DNA of 64,000 bases, taken from Evansella alkalicola (lineage in GTDB: Bacteria; Bacillota; Bacilli; Bacillales; Salisediminibacteriaceae). The stretch is from positions 62,001-126,000 of the forward strand of contig NZ_JAHQCR010000050.1 in assembly GCF_019042735.1 (NCBI RefSeq). The letters run 5' to 3'. The notes under the pieces were generated by a model. That model ran no database searches and was not told where the DNA came from. It was given only the letters and a program-made list of their open reading frames with translations. Positions 36,779 through 45,716 of this stretch are shown one piece after another (the stretch's first letter is position 1; the number at the start of each line of letters is the position of its first letter). A program made the translations under genes and the position numbers.

Positions 36779-37627
36779 TTAATCTATCAAAAATGCAGGC
36801 ACTAATTCATGAATCTTCTCTTGTACTTCCTCATCTGTTAAGAGGCGGTCCACTTCAATATATGGACGGTAGAATACGCCGTTACTTTCTAAATGAAAAA
36901 TAATTGCTAGGAAATGGCCCTTGGAAGTATGAGCATCACTGAAGTAATAACTAATTTCCACTCCATTAGAAGTCATTTTCTTAGCATTCGATGGCGTTAC
37001 TGGCTGAGTCAAATACTCGAATGGTCCGTCTGGTGAGATCATAACTTCTGTTCGGTAATAATAGGCCGATCCATCATAAGGTCCATAGAATGGCTCTGTA
37101 TAGTAATCATCAGGAATCTCCATTTTTTCTCCACTGACAGCAGCCGATTTCATGTCAGGAGTCATCAAATCATTAGGCATATAGGAGAATGTTAACAGCC
37201 CTCCCTCATAATAGTTGGCTGTAACAACGGTATGTCCTTCGATATAAGGAATGTGGACAGGATATGGAACATTCTCTCTCACCGCTTCATACAAATGATC
37301 AGGATGTCCAGTATTTAGACGATCTGATGTTGCTTGATTTAAGAAATCACCTATCCATGGGAGAAACAATAGAAGTACCAGCGTTGCAGCAACAGCAAGG
37401 GCACCGTAATACTTATATGACGGCTTTTTAGATTGGTATTGATCTGCACCTCCATCATTTCCACCGTTTACGCTTTTGTTGTTTGCGTTACTTGCTTCGT
37501 ACTCTGCATCAAGCTTTGTATTTATCTGTTGAAGAATTTCCTCTTTTTTTGTTTGTTGAAGTTGAACCTTTTTCTCCATTGAAATAAAAGATTTTTCCAG
37601 TGAGTGATTTTGTTCGGATCTCTTCAT
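36779..37627 (-). CDS. Membrane-anchored putative anti-sigma, locus 2 upstream copy
   Basis: 282 aa, same plan as its neighbour at 35317: cytoplasmic LEKSFISMEKKVQLQQTKKE, an Asn/Gly/Ser-rich spacer, membrane helix (YYGALAVAATLVLLLFLPWI), and an outer domain with FYGPYDGSAYYYRTEV. AGGAGG lies upstream of the ATG. As first gene of the operon with an ECF-like promoter ahead of it, it is expressed before the sigma gene, which is unusual for an anti-sigma. A duplication of the pair partner is the simplest reading. Confidence 0.7.
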   Translation of the reverse strand: MKRSEQNHSLEKSFISMEKKVQLQQTKKEEILQQINTKLDAEYEASNANNKSVNGGNDGGADQYQSKKPSYKYYGALAVAATLVLLLFLPWIGDFLNQATSDRLNTGHPDHLYEAVRENVPYPVHIPYIEGHTVVTANYYEGGLLTFSYMPNDLMTPDMKSAAVSGEKMEIPDDYYTEPFYGPYDGSAYYYRTEVMISPDGPFEYLTQPVTPSNAKKMTSNGVEISYYFSDAHTSKGHFLAIIFHLESNGVFYRPYIEVDRLLTDEEVQEKIHELVPAFLID

Positions 37628-37931
37628 GTTATCCTCCTCCAGTTCCTAATGACTTTGAACGCTAACTGTTTTGTATATATCCAACGAATCTGTTTCGTAA
37701 AAGGTTACACTATTTTTACCGATTCATAATTTATATTTTTTTATTGCAATTTAGGTGGATCACAACCAATTGTGAAAACTTCACTTTCTATTCTACTAAA
37801 AAATAGTAGAACCTTACTTCATATATTTTCATATAATTGATAAATTAGGTTGTGGAATGTTATTAGATAACATTTTTTTCCAACGAGTATGTGGTAATAT
37901 GAATATAATCTTTAAGAAGAGGTGAGTTTAG
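37628..37931. other. Divergent intergenic region
   Basis: About 300 bp, AT-rich. Apart from the ECF-like promoter at 37683-37709 I see nothing definite. Confidence 0.5.
37683..37709 (-). promoter_or_regulatory. ECF-type promoter of sigma locus 2
   Basis: Minus strand TGTAACCTTTT ... CGTT aligns, with the same overall length, with the promoter at 47044-47069. It lies about 55 nt upstream of the first gene, so autoregulation is likely. Pattern match only. Confidence 0.5.
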
Positions 37932-38636
37932 ATGAGTAAAGTTGAGCAGAGGAAAAAGTTAGCTTTAGAAAGAATTGTCTTTATTGGGAGAACATATGAA
38001 GAATACTTGAATATGTTTTCACTGACACCAGAAGAACTTCAGGGGAAAAAGGTACTAGATTGTCCAGCTGGTGCTTGTTCATTTACCGCTCTTGGGACAA
38101 TGGCAGGGTTAGAGATAACAGCCTGTGATATCGCTTACGATCACTCATGTGAAGACTTAAAAAATAAAGGCCTCCAGGATATTGAACACGCGATGGAACA
38201 AATGGAAAAGGTCAAAAAGAATTATAAATGGAGTTATTTCAAAGATATTAGTGATCTTAAAACCAATCGTTTGAATGCTTTAGAGAATTGTTATACACAT
38301 ATGAGGAATTCTAATAATCGTTATATTCCTGTCACCTTACCTTCTTTACCATTTAAAACGGAAGAATTTGATATCATTCTCTCAGCGCATTTTCTCTTTA
38401 CGTATGCAGACAGATTAGATTATCAATTTCATATTGAAACACTAAATGAGTTATTAAGAGTGACGAAGAAAGAAATTCGTATTTTTCCTTTAGTAGATTT
38501 AGAGGGGAAAAAATATGAGCATTTAGACAAGCTAGTAAGTTTTTTAGTAGAGAAAGATTGTGTAGTTGAAGAGCTGATTGTCCCATATGAATTTCAATAC
38601 AATGCTAACTCTATGTTAAAAATAACTAAGGGATAG
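37932..38636 (+). CDS. Class I SAM-dependent methyltransferase
   Basis: 234 aa. SAM-binding motif I is VLDCPAGACSFTA (near residues 41-53), followed by an acidic strand end (ITACDIAY) and the post-motif FDIILSAHFLFTY. The N-terminal ERIVFIGRTYEEYLNMF helix resembles a lid. Target is unknown; no neighbour explains it. AGAGGTGAG precedes the ATG. Confidence 0.75.
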   Translation: MSKVEQRKKLALERIVFIGRTYEEYLNMFSLTPEELQGKKVLDCPAGACSFTALGTMAGLEITACDIAYDHSCEDLKNKGLQDIEHAMEQMEKVKKNYKWSYFKDISDLKTNRLNALENCYTHMRNSNNRYIPVTLPSLPFKTEEFDIILSAHFLFTYADRLDYQFHIETLNELLRVTKKEIRIFPLVDLEGKKYEHLDKLVSFLVEKDCVVEELIVPYEFQYNANSMLKITKG

Positions 38637-38667
38637 CATACAACAAGTAACCTTGGTCAATAGTAAG

Positions 38668-38776
38668 GAGCCTGGAACATCAGTGTTTTGACATATGAAC
38701 ACTCTCTTCGGAAATATACTGCGCTATTGTTAATATTGTTCGTACTAGTTAAACACTTTAGTTATGTTCCAGGCTC
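38668..38776. repeat. 109-bp long inverted repeat between convergent genes
   Basis: Perfect 13-bp ends, GAGCCTGGAACAT and ATGTTCCAGGCTC, with further pairing inside (GTGTTT / AAACAC). It lies between the methyltransferase and HD genes, which converge. The ends resemble the CTGGGACAT/AGTCCCAG terminators of this group, e.g. 48824-48851, but the loop is far longer. May be an expanded terminator or a small mobile palindrome. Confidence 0.7.
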
Positions 38777-38784
38777 ATTCCCAT

Positions 38785-39432
38785 TTATTTTTTCCCATCC
38801 CATTCAGCATAGAATTGCTCCAAGAAGCCTGCCATATATTCATGTCTCGCTTGAGCCATTTCCTTTCCCGTCTTCGTGTTCATTAATTCCTTCAGTTTCA
38901 ATAGCTTTTCGTAAAAATGGTTGATTGCCGCTCCTGTATTGGATCGATATTCTTCCTTTGTCATCTGCTCACGAGGTGCATCATTAGGATCATACATCGG
39001 TCTCCCTTTCGCTCCACTGTATACAAAACAACGTGCGATACCAATGGCACCTATGGCATCAAGCCTGTCCGCATCTTGAACGATTTTCGCTTCTAATCGT
39101 GTAAGCGTAGGACCATGACCACCTTTAAAAGAAATCGTTGAGATAATTTCCAAAATGATCTCCATAGATGCCTCATCCACCTCTTGAGATATTAGCCATT
39201 CTCGCACCTTTTCTAGCCCTGCTTCTTCACTTTCGTTTAGTTTCTCATCAGCAATGTCGTGTAGTAATGCTGCCATTGTACAAAGAAAAAGATCTCCTTT
39301 TTCCTTATTTGCAATTCTCTTCGTCACTTCAGTTACACGGTGAATATGCCACCAGTCGTGACCACTAGGTTCCCCTTCTAGCTCATTACGTACGTAAGCC
39401 TCTGTCTTATTTATAATTAGTTCTTTATCCAT
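38785..39432 (-). CDS. HD-domain phosphohydrolase (YpgQ-like)
   Basis: About 215 aa. HD-domain metal ligands are visible: HDWWHIHRV, ALLHDIAD, and the later QDADRLDAIGAIG. This set is the YpgQ/YedJ type; B. subtilis YpgQ is a Mn-dependent pyrophosphohydrolase acting on dNTPs, and a nucleotide substrate is plausible here. Start at the ATG with CAGGGG 9 nt upstream; a GTG two codons earlier is possible. The 52-bp repeat array 2 begins about 150 bp upstream of the start. Confidence 0.85.
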   Translation of the reverse strand: MDKELIINKTEAYVRNELEGEPSGHDWWHIHRVTEVTKRIANKEKGDLFLCTMAALLHDIADEKLNESEEAGLEKVREWLISQEVDEASMEIILEIISTISFKGGHGPTLTRLEAKIVQDADRLDAIGAIGIARCFVYSGAKGRPMYDPNDAPREQMTKEEYRSNTGAAINHFYEKLLKLKELMNTKTGKEMAQARHEYMAGFLEQFYAEWDGKK

Positions 39433-39584
39433 ATTCACTAACCCCTGTTCTTTTGATTTAACACTCTTTTTGTATTATAACTTACACTTCCCAATGCACA
39501 AATAAAGTATTGATTGTTGTTCGTCGCCTGGAGTAGTCATCTTTCTCTTTGCCGTTCCGTTTTATATAGCAGAGTAGTGATGAT

Positions 39585-40574
39585 AGTGCCCGGAGCAGCA
39601 TCAAGACAAGAGCTTCGGGCACTATTCCAGCGTGATAGTGACCGAAGCAACATCTCACGACAAGGGCTTCGGGCACTGTTTCACCGTGTTAGTGCCCGAA
39701 GCAACATCACGACAAGGGCTTCGGGCACTGTTTCACCGTGTTAGTGCCCGAAGCAGAATCGAGTCAAAGGTTTCGGGCACTATATGAGCGCGATAGTGCC
39801 CGGAGCAGCATCAAGACAAGAGCTTCGGGCACTATTTCAGATTGATAGTGCCCGGAGCTTCATCGAGACAAGAGCTTCGGGCACTATTCCAGCGTGTTAG
39901 TGCCCGAAGCTTCATCGAGACAAGGGCTTCGGGCACTGTTTCAGCGTGACAGTGCCCGAAGCTACTTTGAGACAAGGGCTTCGGGCACTGTTTCAGCGTG
40001 ATAGTGCCCGGAGCTTCATCGAGACAAGAGCTTCGGGCACTGTTTCAGCGTGATAGTGCCCGGAGCTACATCGTGATATGAGCTTCGGGCACTATTCCAG
40101 CGTGTTAGTACCCGAAGCTTCATCCAGACAAGGGCTCCGGGCACTATTCCAGCGTGTTAGTGCCCGAAGCTTCATCGAGACAAGGGCTTCGGGCACTGTT
40201 TCAGCGTGACAGTGCCCGGAGCTTCATCGAGACAAGAGCTTCGGGCACTGTTTCACCGTGTTAGTGCCCGGAGCTACATCGAGATATGAGCTTCGGACAC
40301 TGTTTCAGCGTGTTAGTACCCGAAGCTTCATCCAGACAAGGGCTTCGGGCACTATTCCAGCTTGATAGTGCCCGGAGCTTCATCGAGACAAGGGCTTCGG
40401 GAACTATTTCACCGTGATAGTGCCCGGAGCAGCATCAAGACAAGAGTTTCGGGCACTGTTTCACCGTGACAGTGACCGAAACAACAATAAGTGGAGAGCT
40501 CCGGGAACTATTCCATTGTGACAGTGACCGAACCAACAATAAATCAAGAGCTTCGGGCACTATTTCAGCTTGAT
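39585..40574. repeat. 19-copy 52-bp tandem array of alternating inverted arms (array 2)
   Basis: Forward arm AGTGCCCGAAGC (or CCGGAGC variant) starts at 39585, 39637, 39691 and then every 52 bp to 40523; the second unit alone is 54 bp (a TC insertion). The reverse arm GCTTCGGGCACT starts 27 bp after each forward arm, and the next forward arm follows 25 bp later. Loops (about 15 and 13 nt) vary as a mosaic of a few types, such as TTCATCGAGACAA, AGCATCAAGACAA and TACATCGAGATAT. Much richer in G+C than its surroundings. No gene supported. Flanked by the HD gene and a small membrane protein gene, both minus. Confidence 0.97.
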
Positions 40575-40664
40575 AACAAGGATAGTCATAAATTCCAACT
40601 ATATTACAACCTCATATACTCTAACAAAAAGAAAGCCCCCTACAATATATCTGTAAAGGTCTCC

Positions 40665-40898
40665 CTATTCTCCTCCACCAAGGTCATCATTAGAATCCCC
40701 AGCTTTGTTGGCCACTAAATTATCTTTATGATCAAGTTGTACAACTTCAGTTTCTATTTTATTACCTTCCACATGGTGATTTGGATCCATAAACTTATTA
40801 AACGCATAAGGCTCCGTATAATTTTCCTTAAACCTCAGCCTGATGAACGCTAACAGCGATAAGCCAGTCAGGAAAACAAGTAATTTAACAGGAATCAC
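40665..40898 (-). CDS. Small single-pass membrane protein, hypothetical
   Basis: 77 aa. One N-terminal hydrophobic helix (VKLLVFLTGLSLLAFIRL), then a hydrophilic, acidic tail ending DDLGGGE. GTG start abuts AAGGGG, an imperfect arrangement, so the exact start is doubtful. No family recognised. Sits at the edge of repeat array 2. Confidence 0.5.
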   Translation of the reverse strand: MIPVKLLVFLTGLSLLAFIRLRFKENYTEPYAFNKFMDPNHHVEGNKIETEVVQLDHKDNLVANKAGDSNDDLGGGE

Positions 40899-41029
40899 CC
40901 CTTGTTTAATCTGTTTACTATTATATATTCGAAGTTTTCCTACTTATGAATGAACTACAGCAAACTTCTCTGTTTATTCGGTACTAACTAATCTAACAAA
41001 TATCACATAAAAAAGCACCGATTGGCTAT

Positions 41030-41242
41030 TCAGCTCACATCAATGCTTTTCATTGGTATATCAAGAGACTTTAATGACTCTAATAGTTTACATTTGGAAA
41101 AATTCTTCTTTGGATAAATTCGCAAGGCCATATTTCCTTTAAAACTACCGATACCACGGTAATACCCTACATAAATCCTTACCTTTTCTTTTTCCTCTAT
41201 TGTTAATGAACGTTTAAAAATTATCTCCATATTTTTCTCCAT
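41030..41242 (-). CDS. Small hypothetical protein
   Basis: About 70 aa, basic, MEKNMEIIFKRSLTIEEKEK followed by RIYVGYYRGIGSFKGNMALRIYP. AGGAGG lies 5-6 nt upstream of the ATG, a strong site. Predicted alpha/beta small domain. No family recognised. A hairpin overlapping its 3' end (about 41009-41052) may terminate it. Confidence 0.6.
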   Translation of the reverse strand: MEKNMEIIFKRSLTIEEKEKVRIYVGYYRGIGSFKGNMALRIYPKKNFSKCKLLESLKSLDIPMKSIDVS

Positions 41243-41398
41243 ACTCACCTCCTTACCAAAAAATCACACTATACTAAGTACACCAATAGTCATATTTGCC
41301 TATTTCACATTTTTTTAGTCACAAACACAAAAATAAGAAGGAGGATGACCCAAGAGGCGGCAGCTCCCCTCCTTGATTCCTCCTCCCTCTTCTATTTA

Positions 41399-43276
41399 TT
41401 ATTCCGTTGTAAATGGTGATGCTGGAAGACCTTCTAGATTATACAGGTTTGCTCCCTCAGGATTATCAGCCCAGGCATAGCGGACATGCTGTGGACGATG
41501 AACGTCCTTCCCACTAACAACGACTGAATTTTTCCCCTTAATAACCGCTTCAGCAGGAACAAATTGTCCATCTTCCCCACTAATCCTAAACCATTTCAAG
41601 TCACCGTCGTGAGCTGTCAACCCACTGCCTACATGGTCAAAACTCACGTGAATCTCATTACCCTTACGTTCCATCTTTTTAAACAATGGCCCGCTGTAAA
41701 CGATATCTTCATCGTGGGCGAGCTTCATTGCACACAATGCATAACGCTGCCCTAAAGTTTTTTTATCCTGAGGATGAAGATCGTTGTATTCACCAAGATC
41801 AATGGCACTTGCCATCGCAGTATGAGGATTTTCAAGGGACTTCCTTTGCTCTTCACGGAAATCTGCCCAGGTACTTTCCTCTGGCTTTTCATCATCCGTT
41901 CTGAAGTTAGCAAGCTGTGTAAAGATAAATGGAAATTCTCCTAGATTCCAATATTTTCTCCAATCAGAAACTAAAGCATGGAACAGTTTGCTGTACCCGC
42001 TTGGATTCGCAGCATTTGATTCTCCCTGATACCAAAGAACACCATTGATTGTATAATTCCGTAGTGGCGCAATCATTCCTTTGAAGAGACCTGATGCCAT
42101 ATTTCTGAAAAACACTTGTGGTTGTAATGCTTCTGTTTGGACGCCAATCTTGTATTTCCATTTTCCTTGGAGGTCTAGCTCTTCTCCATCAACAAGGAGC
42201 TTATATGGCATGTCCTTAATAAACTCACCTGTAGATTGGGTCGTAATGACACGAACGGCAATCGAGTTTTTCCCTGGTCTTAATACCCCTTCTGGAATAG
42301 AGTAACGCCTAGGTGGATAACGATAACCTGTGTTTCCAACAAGTGTACCATTTACATAAGTATCATCGGCATCAACAATCGTACCCAGCTTCAATTTCGC
42401 CCCTTGATCAACACCTTCTACCATAGATTCTGGTAGATCAAATTCCGTCCTGAACCAGACAGCACCTTTAACCCTTTCCAGCTCCGTCCCCTCCCACGAG
42501 TTCGGAACATCAAAATCACTCCACCCCTCCGTATTTACGGAGTCTTCAAACCACCTATTCTGAATGCCAGCGTCTGCCGCATTCAACTTCCCATACCATT
42601 CCTCGTTACGATTTTCGTCTTCCATAATCGTTTCTTCTATATATATGTCATCTTTACATTTTTCTAACTCTTCCTCATAACCACCAAATTCCCGGAGCGT
42701 TTCCTCACTGATCCAAGCTTCAATTGGCGTTCCCCCAACTGCCGTTTCGATTAACCCAATTGGTACTCCATATTTTTCATACATTTTTTCTGCAAAAAAA
42801 TAGCCTGCAGCACTAAAATGCATTTTATCATCTGAAATGGCACTCTTCCATTGCCCATTAGCTAAATATTCTTTTTCATCATGGAAACTATATTCCTGTG
42901 GTACTTTGAAATGTCGGATTTGAGGATTATGTATACTCTCCACATCCGCTTCTAATAGGTCAAGTGTACGGTTTATTGGAATTTCCATATTGGATTGCCC
43001 TGCGAGAACCCATACATCACCTACTAATATATCATTGATAACTAACTTATCGTCCCCTTCGATCGTCATTTGATAAGGACCGCCAGCCTCCATTGGATCT
43101 AGCTTAACAATCCAGTTTCCCTCTTGATCTGCAGTAGTTTCATATTGTTTTTCGCCAAAAATAAGGTGTATTTGTTGTAACGATGTTGACTCCCCTGAAA
43201 TCGTTATCATTTTATCTCGCTGAATAACCATGCCGTCACTAATGATACTTGATAGCTTCATTTTTTTCACAACCAT
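41399..43276 (-). CDS. Sialate O-acetylesterase-type SGNH esterase
   Basis: 625 aa, no signal peptide, so cytoplasmic. SASA/DUF303 type: catalytic Ser95 in VLAGQSNMEIP, and the Asp/His pair in EYNDLHPQDK late in the protein. An inserted jelly-roll-like galactose-binding region lies around 230-370 (WFEDSVNTEGWSDFDVPNSW, then VWFRTEFDLPESM). Many family members remove acetyl groups from xylan or other glycans, which fits the divergent GH3 gene. The start has no good binding site; ATG at 43261 is an alternative. A Gly-rich hairpin at about 41336-41390 may terminate it. Confidence 0.88.
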   Translation of the reverse strand: MVVKKMKLSSIISDGMVIQRDKMITISGESTSLQQIHLIFGEKQYETTADQEGNWIVKLDPMEAGGPYQMTIEGDDKLVINDILVGDVWVLAGQSNMEIPINRTLDLLEADVESIHNPQIRHFKVPQEYSFHDEKEYLANGQWKSAISDDKMHFSAAGYFFAEKMYEKYGVPIGLIETAVGGTPIEAWISEETLREFGGYEEELEKCKDDIYIEETIMEDENRNEEWYGKLNAADAGIQNRWFEDSVNTEGWSDFDVPNSWEGTELERVKGAVWFRTEFDLPESMVEGVDQGAKLKLGTIVDADDTYVNGTLVGNTGYRYPPRRYSIPEGVLRPGKNSIAVRVITTQSTGEFIKDMPYKLLVDGEELDLQGKWKYKIGVQTEALQPQVFFRNMASGLFKGMIAPLRNYTINGVLWYQGESNAANPSGYSKLFHALVSDWRKYWNLGEFPFIFTQLANFRTDDEKPEESTWADFREEQRKSLENPHTAMASAIDLGEYNDLHPQDKKTLGQRYALCAMKLAHDEDIVYSGPLFKKMERKGNEIHVSFDHVGSGLTAHDGDLKWFRISGEDGQFVPAEAVIKGKNSVVVSGKDVHRPQHVRYAWADNPEGANLYNLEGLPASPFTTE

Positions 43277-43410
43277 TTCTATTTATGTTATTACTTTATC
43301 ATAATCTCAAATTGGGATATGAGCAATTATTTTGAAGGCTTGAATTTCTACTAAAACGCCCACCATACGCCACTATCAATTGAGTTCTCCTACTAGGAAT
43401 GATATGATTT

Positions 43411-43425
43411 TGTAAACGCTTTACA
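43411..43425. promoter_or_regulatory. cre-like / LacI-type operator
   Basis: TGTAAACGCTTTACA fits the catabolite responsive element TGWAANCGNTNWCA and is a perfect palindrome apart from its central base. It lies between the divergent esterase and GH3 genes, 39 bp before the GH3 start. It suggests repression by CcpA or by a LacI-family regulator encoded elsewhere. Confidence 0.8.
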
Positions 43426-43463
43426 AGTAATTATACACATACATTTTCGGGAGGGTTAACGCC

Positions 43464-45641
43464 ATGGAAACAGATACAACAAAATATTTAGATGAGAATC
43501 TTAGTTTTGAAGAAAGAGTGAAAGACTTAGTTTCAAGAATGACCTTAAAAGAAAAAGTCTCACAAATGATACATAAATCTTGCGCTATTCCTAGACTCGG
43601 AATCCCTTCTTACAACTGGTGGAATGAAGCGCTTCATGGCGTTGCACGAGCAGGAGTGTCTACCATGTTCCCTCAAGCGATTGGAATGGCCGCAACCTTC
43701 GACGATCAACTAATTAAGAATGTTGCCGATGTTGTTGCAACAGAAGGGCGAGCAAAGCATCATGAATATGCTCGAAAGAATGACCGCGGAATCTATAAAG
43801 GATTAACGTTTTGGTCCCCGAACATCAATATTTTCCGTGACCCACGCTGGGGAAGAGGCCACGAAACATATGGAGAAGATCCATTCTTATCTGGTAAACT
43901 CGGAGTTTCCTATATTCATGGCTTACAAGGAGACCACACTAAATACTTGAAGACTGCTGCTTGTGCAAAGCACTTTGCTGTCCATAGTGGACCTGAAGCA
44001 GAACGGCATGAATTCAATGCAGAAGTTTCGAAGAAGGATTTATATGAAACGTATCTCCCAGCCTTCCGTGACTGTGTAATTGAAGGTAAAGCGGAATCTG
44101 TAATGGGAGCTTACAATGCCGTAAACGGTGAGCCTTGTTGTGGAAGTAAAACACTGCTACAGGACATACTTCGTGGAGATTGGGGCTTCGAAGGTCACGT
44201 TGTTTCCGATTGTTGGGCGATCAAAGACTTTCATGAAGGTCATCATGTGACAAAAACAGAAGTAGAATCTGCTGCATATGGACTCAATCATGGCTGTGAT
44301 TTAAATTGCGGCTCCATGTATGTCCACCTTGTAAAAGCATACGAAAAAGGAATGATTACTGATGAAGTCTTAGATGAGTCAGTTGGACGGTTAATGTTGA
44401 CTCGTATGAAGCTAGGTATGTTTGATAATCCTGAAAACGTCCCATTTTCCGATACACCATATGAACTAAATGACTGCCCAGAGCACAATGAGTTGGCACT
44501 TGAAGTTTCCAAGAAAAGCTTAGTTCTTTTGAAAAACGAAGGTCCGATCCTCCCGCTCAATAAAAACCAACTGAATAGCATCGCTGTTATTGGGCCGAAC
44601 GCACACAGTCGAGCAGCATTAGTAGGAAACTATGAAGGAACTGCTTCTGAATATGTAACGGTTGTGGATGGGATTAGAGAAACAGTAAACAAAGATACAC
44701 GTATTTATTATGCAGAAGGCTGTCACTTATTTAAAGAAAAAATGGCTGGCTTAGATGAGCCAAAATCACGTTTTGCTGAAGCACTTGCAGTTGCAGAACG
44801 AGCAGATGTAGTCGTCATATGCCTCGGTTTAGATGCTACCATTGAAGGGGAAGAAATGCACAAATCCAATGATTTCGGCAGCGGTGATAAATACAATTTA
44901 GAGCTTCCAGGACTACAGCAGGAGTTATTAGAGGCTATCCATAGGACTGGAAAGCCTGTGATTTTAGTGAACATATCTGGAAGTGCGTTGGCACTCAATT
45001 GGGCAGATGAAAATGTCCCAGCTATCGTTCAGGCTTGGTATCCAGGAGCTCAAGGTGGAAGAGCGATCGCGTCCCTCCTTTTTGGAGACTATAGCCCTTC
45101 AGGAAAACTGCCAGTTACATTCTATAGAACTACGGAAGAACTACCTGATTTTAGAGATTACGCTATGAAAAACAGAACATATCGTTATATGAAAAATGAA
45201 GCATTATATCCATTTGGCTATGGGTTATCCTATACTACATTTGAGTACGAACCGATTGAAGGTGTCACACAATCTGTCAGAGCGGGAGAAAACGTTGAAT
45301 TTACAATTAAGGTGAAAAATACTGGTGAACAAGTAGCCGATGAGATTGTTCAATTATATGTAAAGGATGTAGAAGCGACAGTGGGCGTTCCAAACTGGGA
45401 ACTGAAAGGCTTTAGAAATGTCACTCTTTCTCCTGATGAAGAACGAGAAGTCAGCTTTACCCTTACCCCTCGTGAACTATCTATTATTAATGAAGTGGGA
45501 CAACGTATCCTTGAACCTGGTAAGTTTGAAATTTACATTGGTGGAAGTCAGCCAGATCAAAGAAGCGTTGCTTTAACTGGGACGGAAGTTCTTAAATACG
45601 AATTAGAAGTAACAGGGAACGCGTTGGATTTAGAATACTAA
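43464..45641 (+). CDS. Glycoside hydrolase family 3 (beta-glucosidase/beta-xylosidase)
   Basis: 725 aa without signal peptide, so cytoplasmic. GH3 N-terminal barrel with nucleophile Asp249 in GHVVSDCWA, GH3 C-terminal domain (about 370-590), and a fibronectin III-like domain at the end (VKNTGEQVADEIVQLYV). The NWWNEALHGVARAG and FRDPRWGRGHETYGEDP signatures place it near plant-type beta-xylosidases/arabinosidases; exact specificity is not resolved. GGGAGGG precedes the ATG. Likely degrades imported oligosaccharides together with the divergent esterase. Confidence 0.93.
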   Translation: METDTTKYLDENLSFEERVKDLVSRMTLKEKVSQMIHKSCAIPRLGIPSYNWWNEALHGVARAGVSTMFPQAIGMAATFDDQLIKNVADVVATEGRAKHHEYARKNDRGIYKGLTFWSPNINIFRDPRWGRGHETYGEDPFLSGKLGVSYIHGLQGDHTKYLKTAACAKHFAVHSGPEAERHEFNAEVSKKDLYETYLPAFRDCVIEGKAESVMGAYNAVNGEPCCGSKTLLQDILRGDWGFEGHVVSDCWAIKDFHEGHHVTKTEVESAAYGLNHGCDLNCGSMYVHLVKAYEKGMITDEVLDESVGRLMLTRMKLGMFDNPENVPFSDTPYELNDCPEHNELALEVSKKSLVLLKNEGPILPLNKNQLNSIAVIGPNAHSRAALVGNYEGTASEYVTVVDGIRETVNKDTRIYYAEGCHLFKEKMAGLDEPKSRFAEALAVAERADVVVICLGLDATIEGEEMHKSNDFGSGDKYNLELPGLQQELLEAIHRTGKPVILVNISGSALALNWADENVPAIVQAWYPGAQGGRAIASLLFGDYSPSGKLPVTFYRTTEELPDFRDYAMKNRTYRYMKNEALYPFGYGLSYTTFEYEPIEGVTQSVRAGENVEFTIKVKNTGEQVADEIVQLYVKDVEATVGVPNWELKGFRNVTLSPDEEREVSFTLTPRELSIINEVGQRILEPGKFEIYIGGSQPDQRSVALTGTEVLKYELEVTGNALDLEY

Positions 45642-45651
45642 GTAATGTGAT

Positions 45652-45685
45652 AAGCCCCCAATTCAAAGTGGATTTGGGGGCTTTC
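45652..45685. terminator. Terminator after GH3 gene
   Basis: AAGCCCCCAA / TTTGGGGGCTT stem, then TCTGTT; shared by the convergent sigma locus 3. Confidence 0.8.
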
Positions 45686-45716
45686 TGTTAATATGATGCT
45701 TTAACATTTTCGCGCT

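Noticed and set aside
39585..40574. CRISPR array
   Set aside because: The whole 52-bp unit is repeated, with no unique spacers of constant length, no leader and no cas genes. The same applies to array 1.
39514..40718. Short plus-strand frames inside and at the edges of array 2
   Set aside because: They come from the repeat sequence itself, lack starts with binding sites, and are broken between units.
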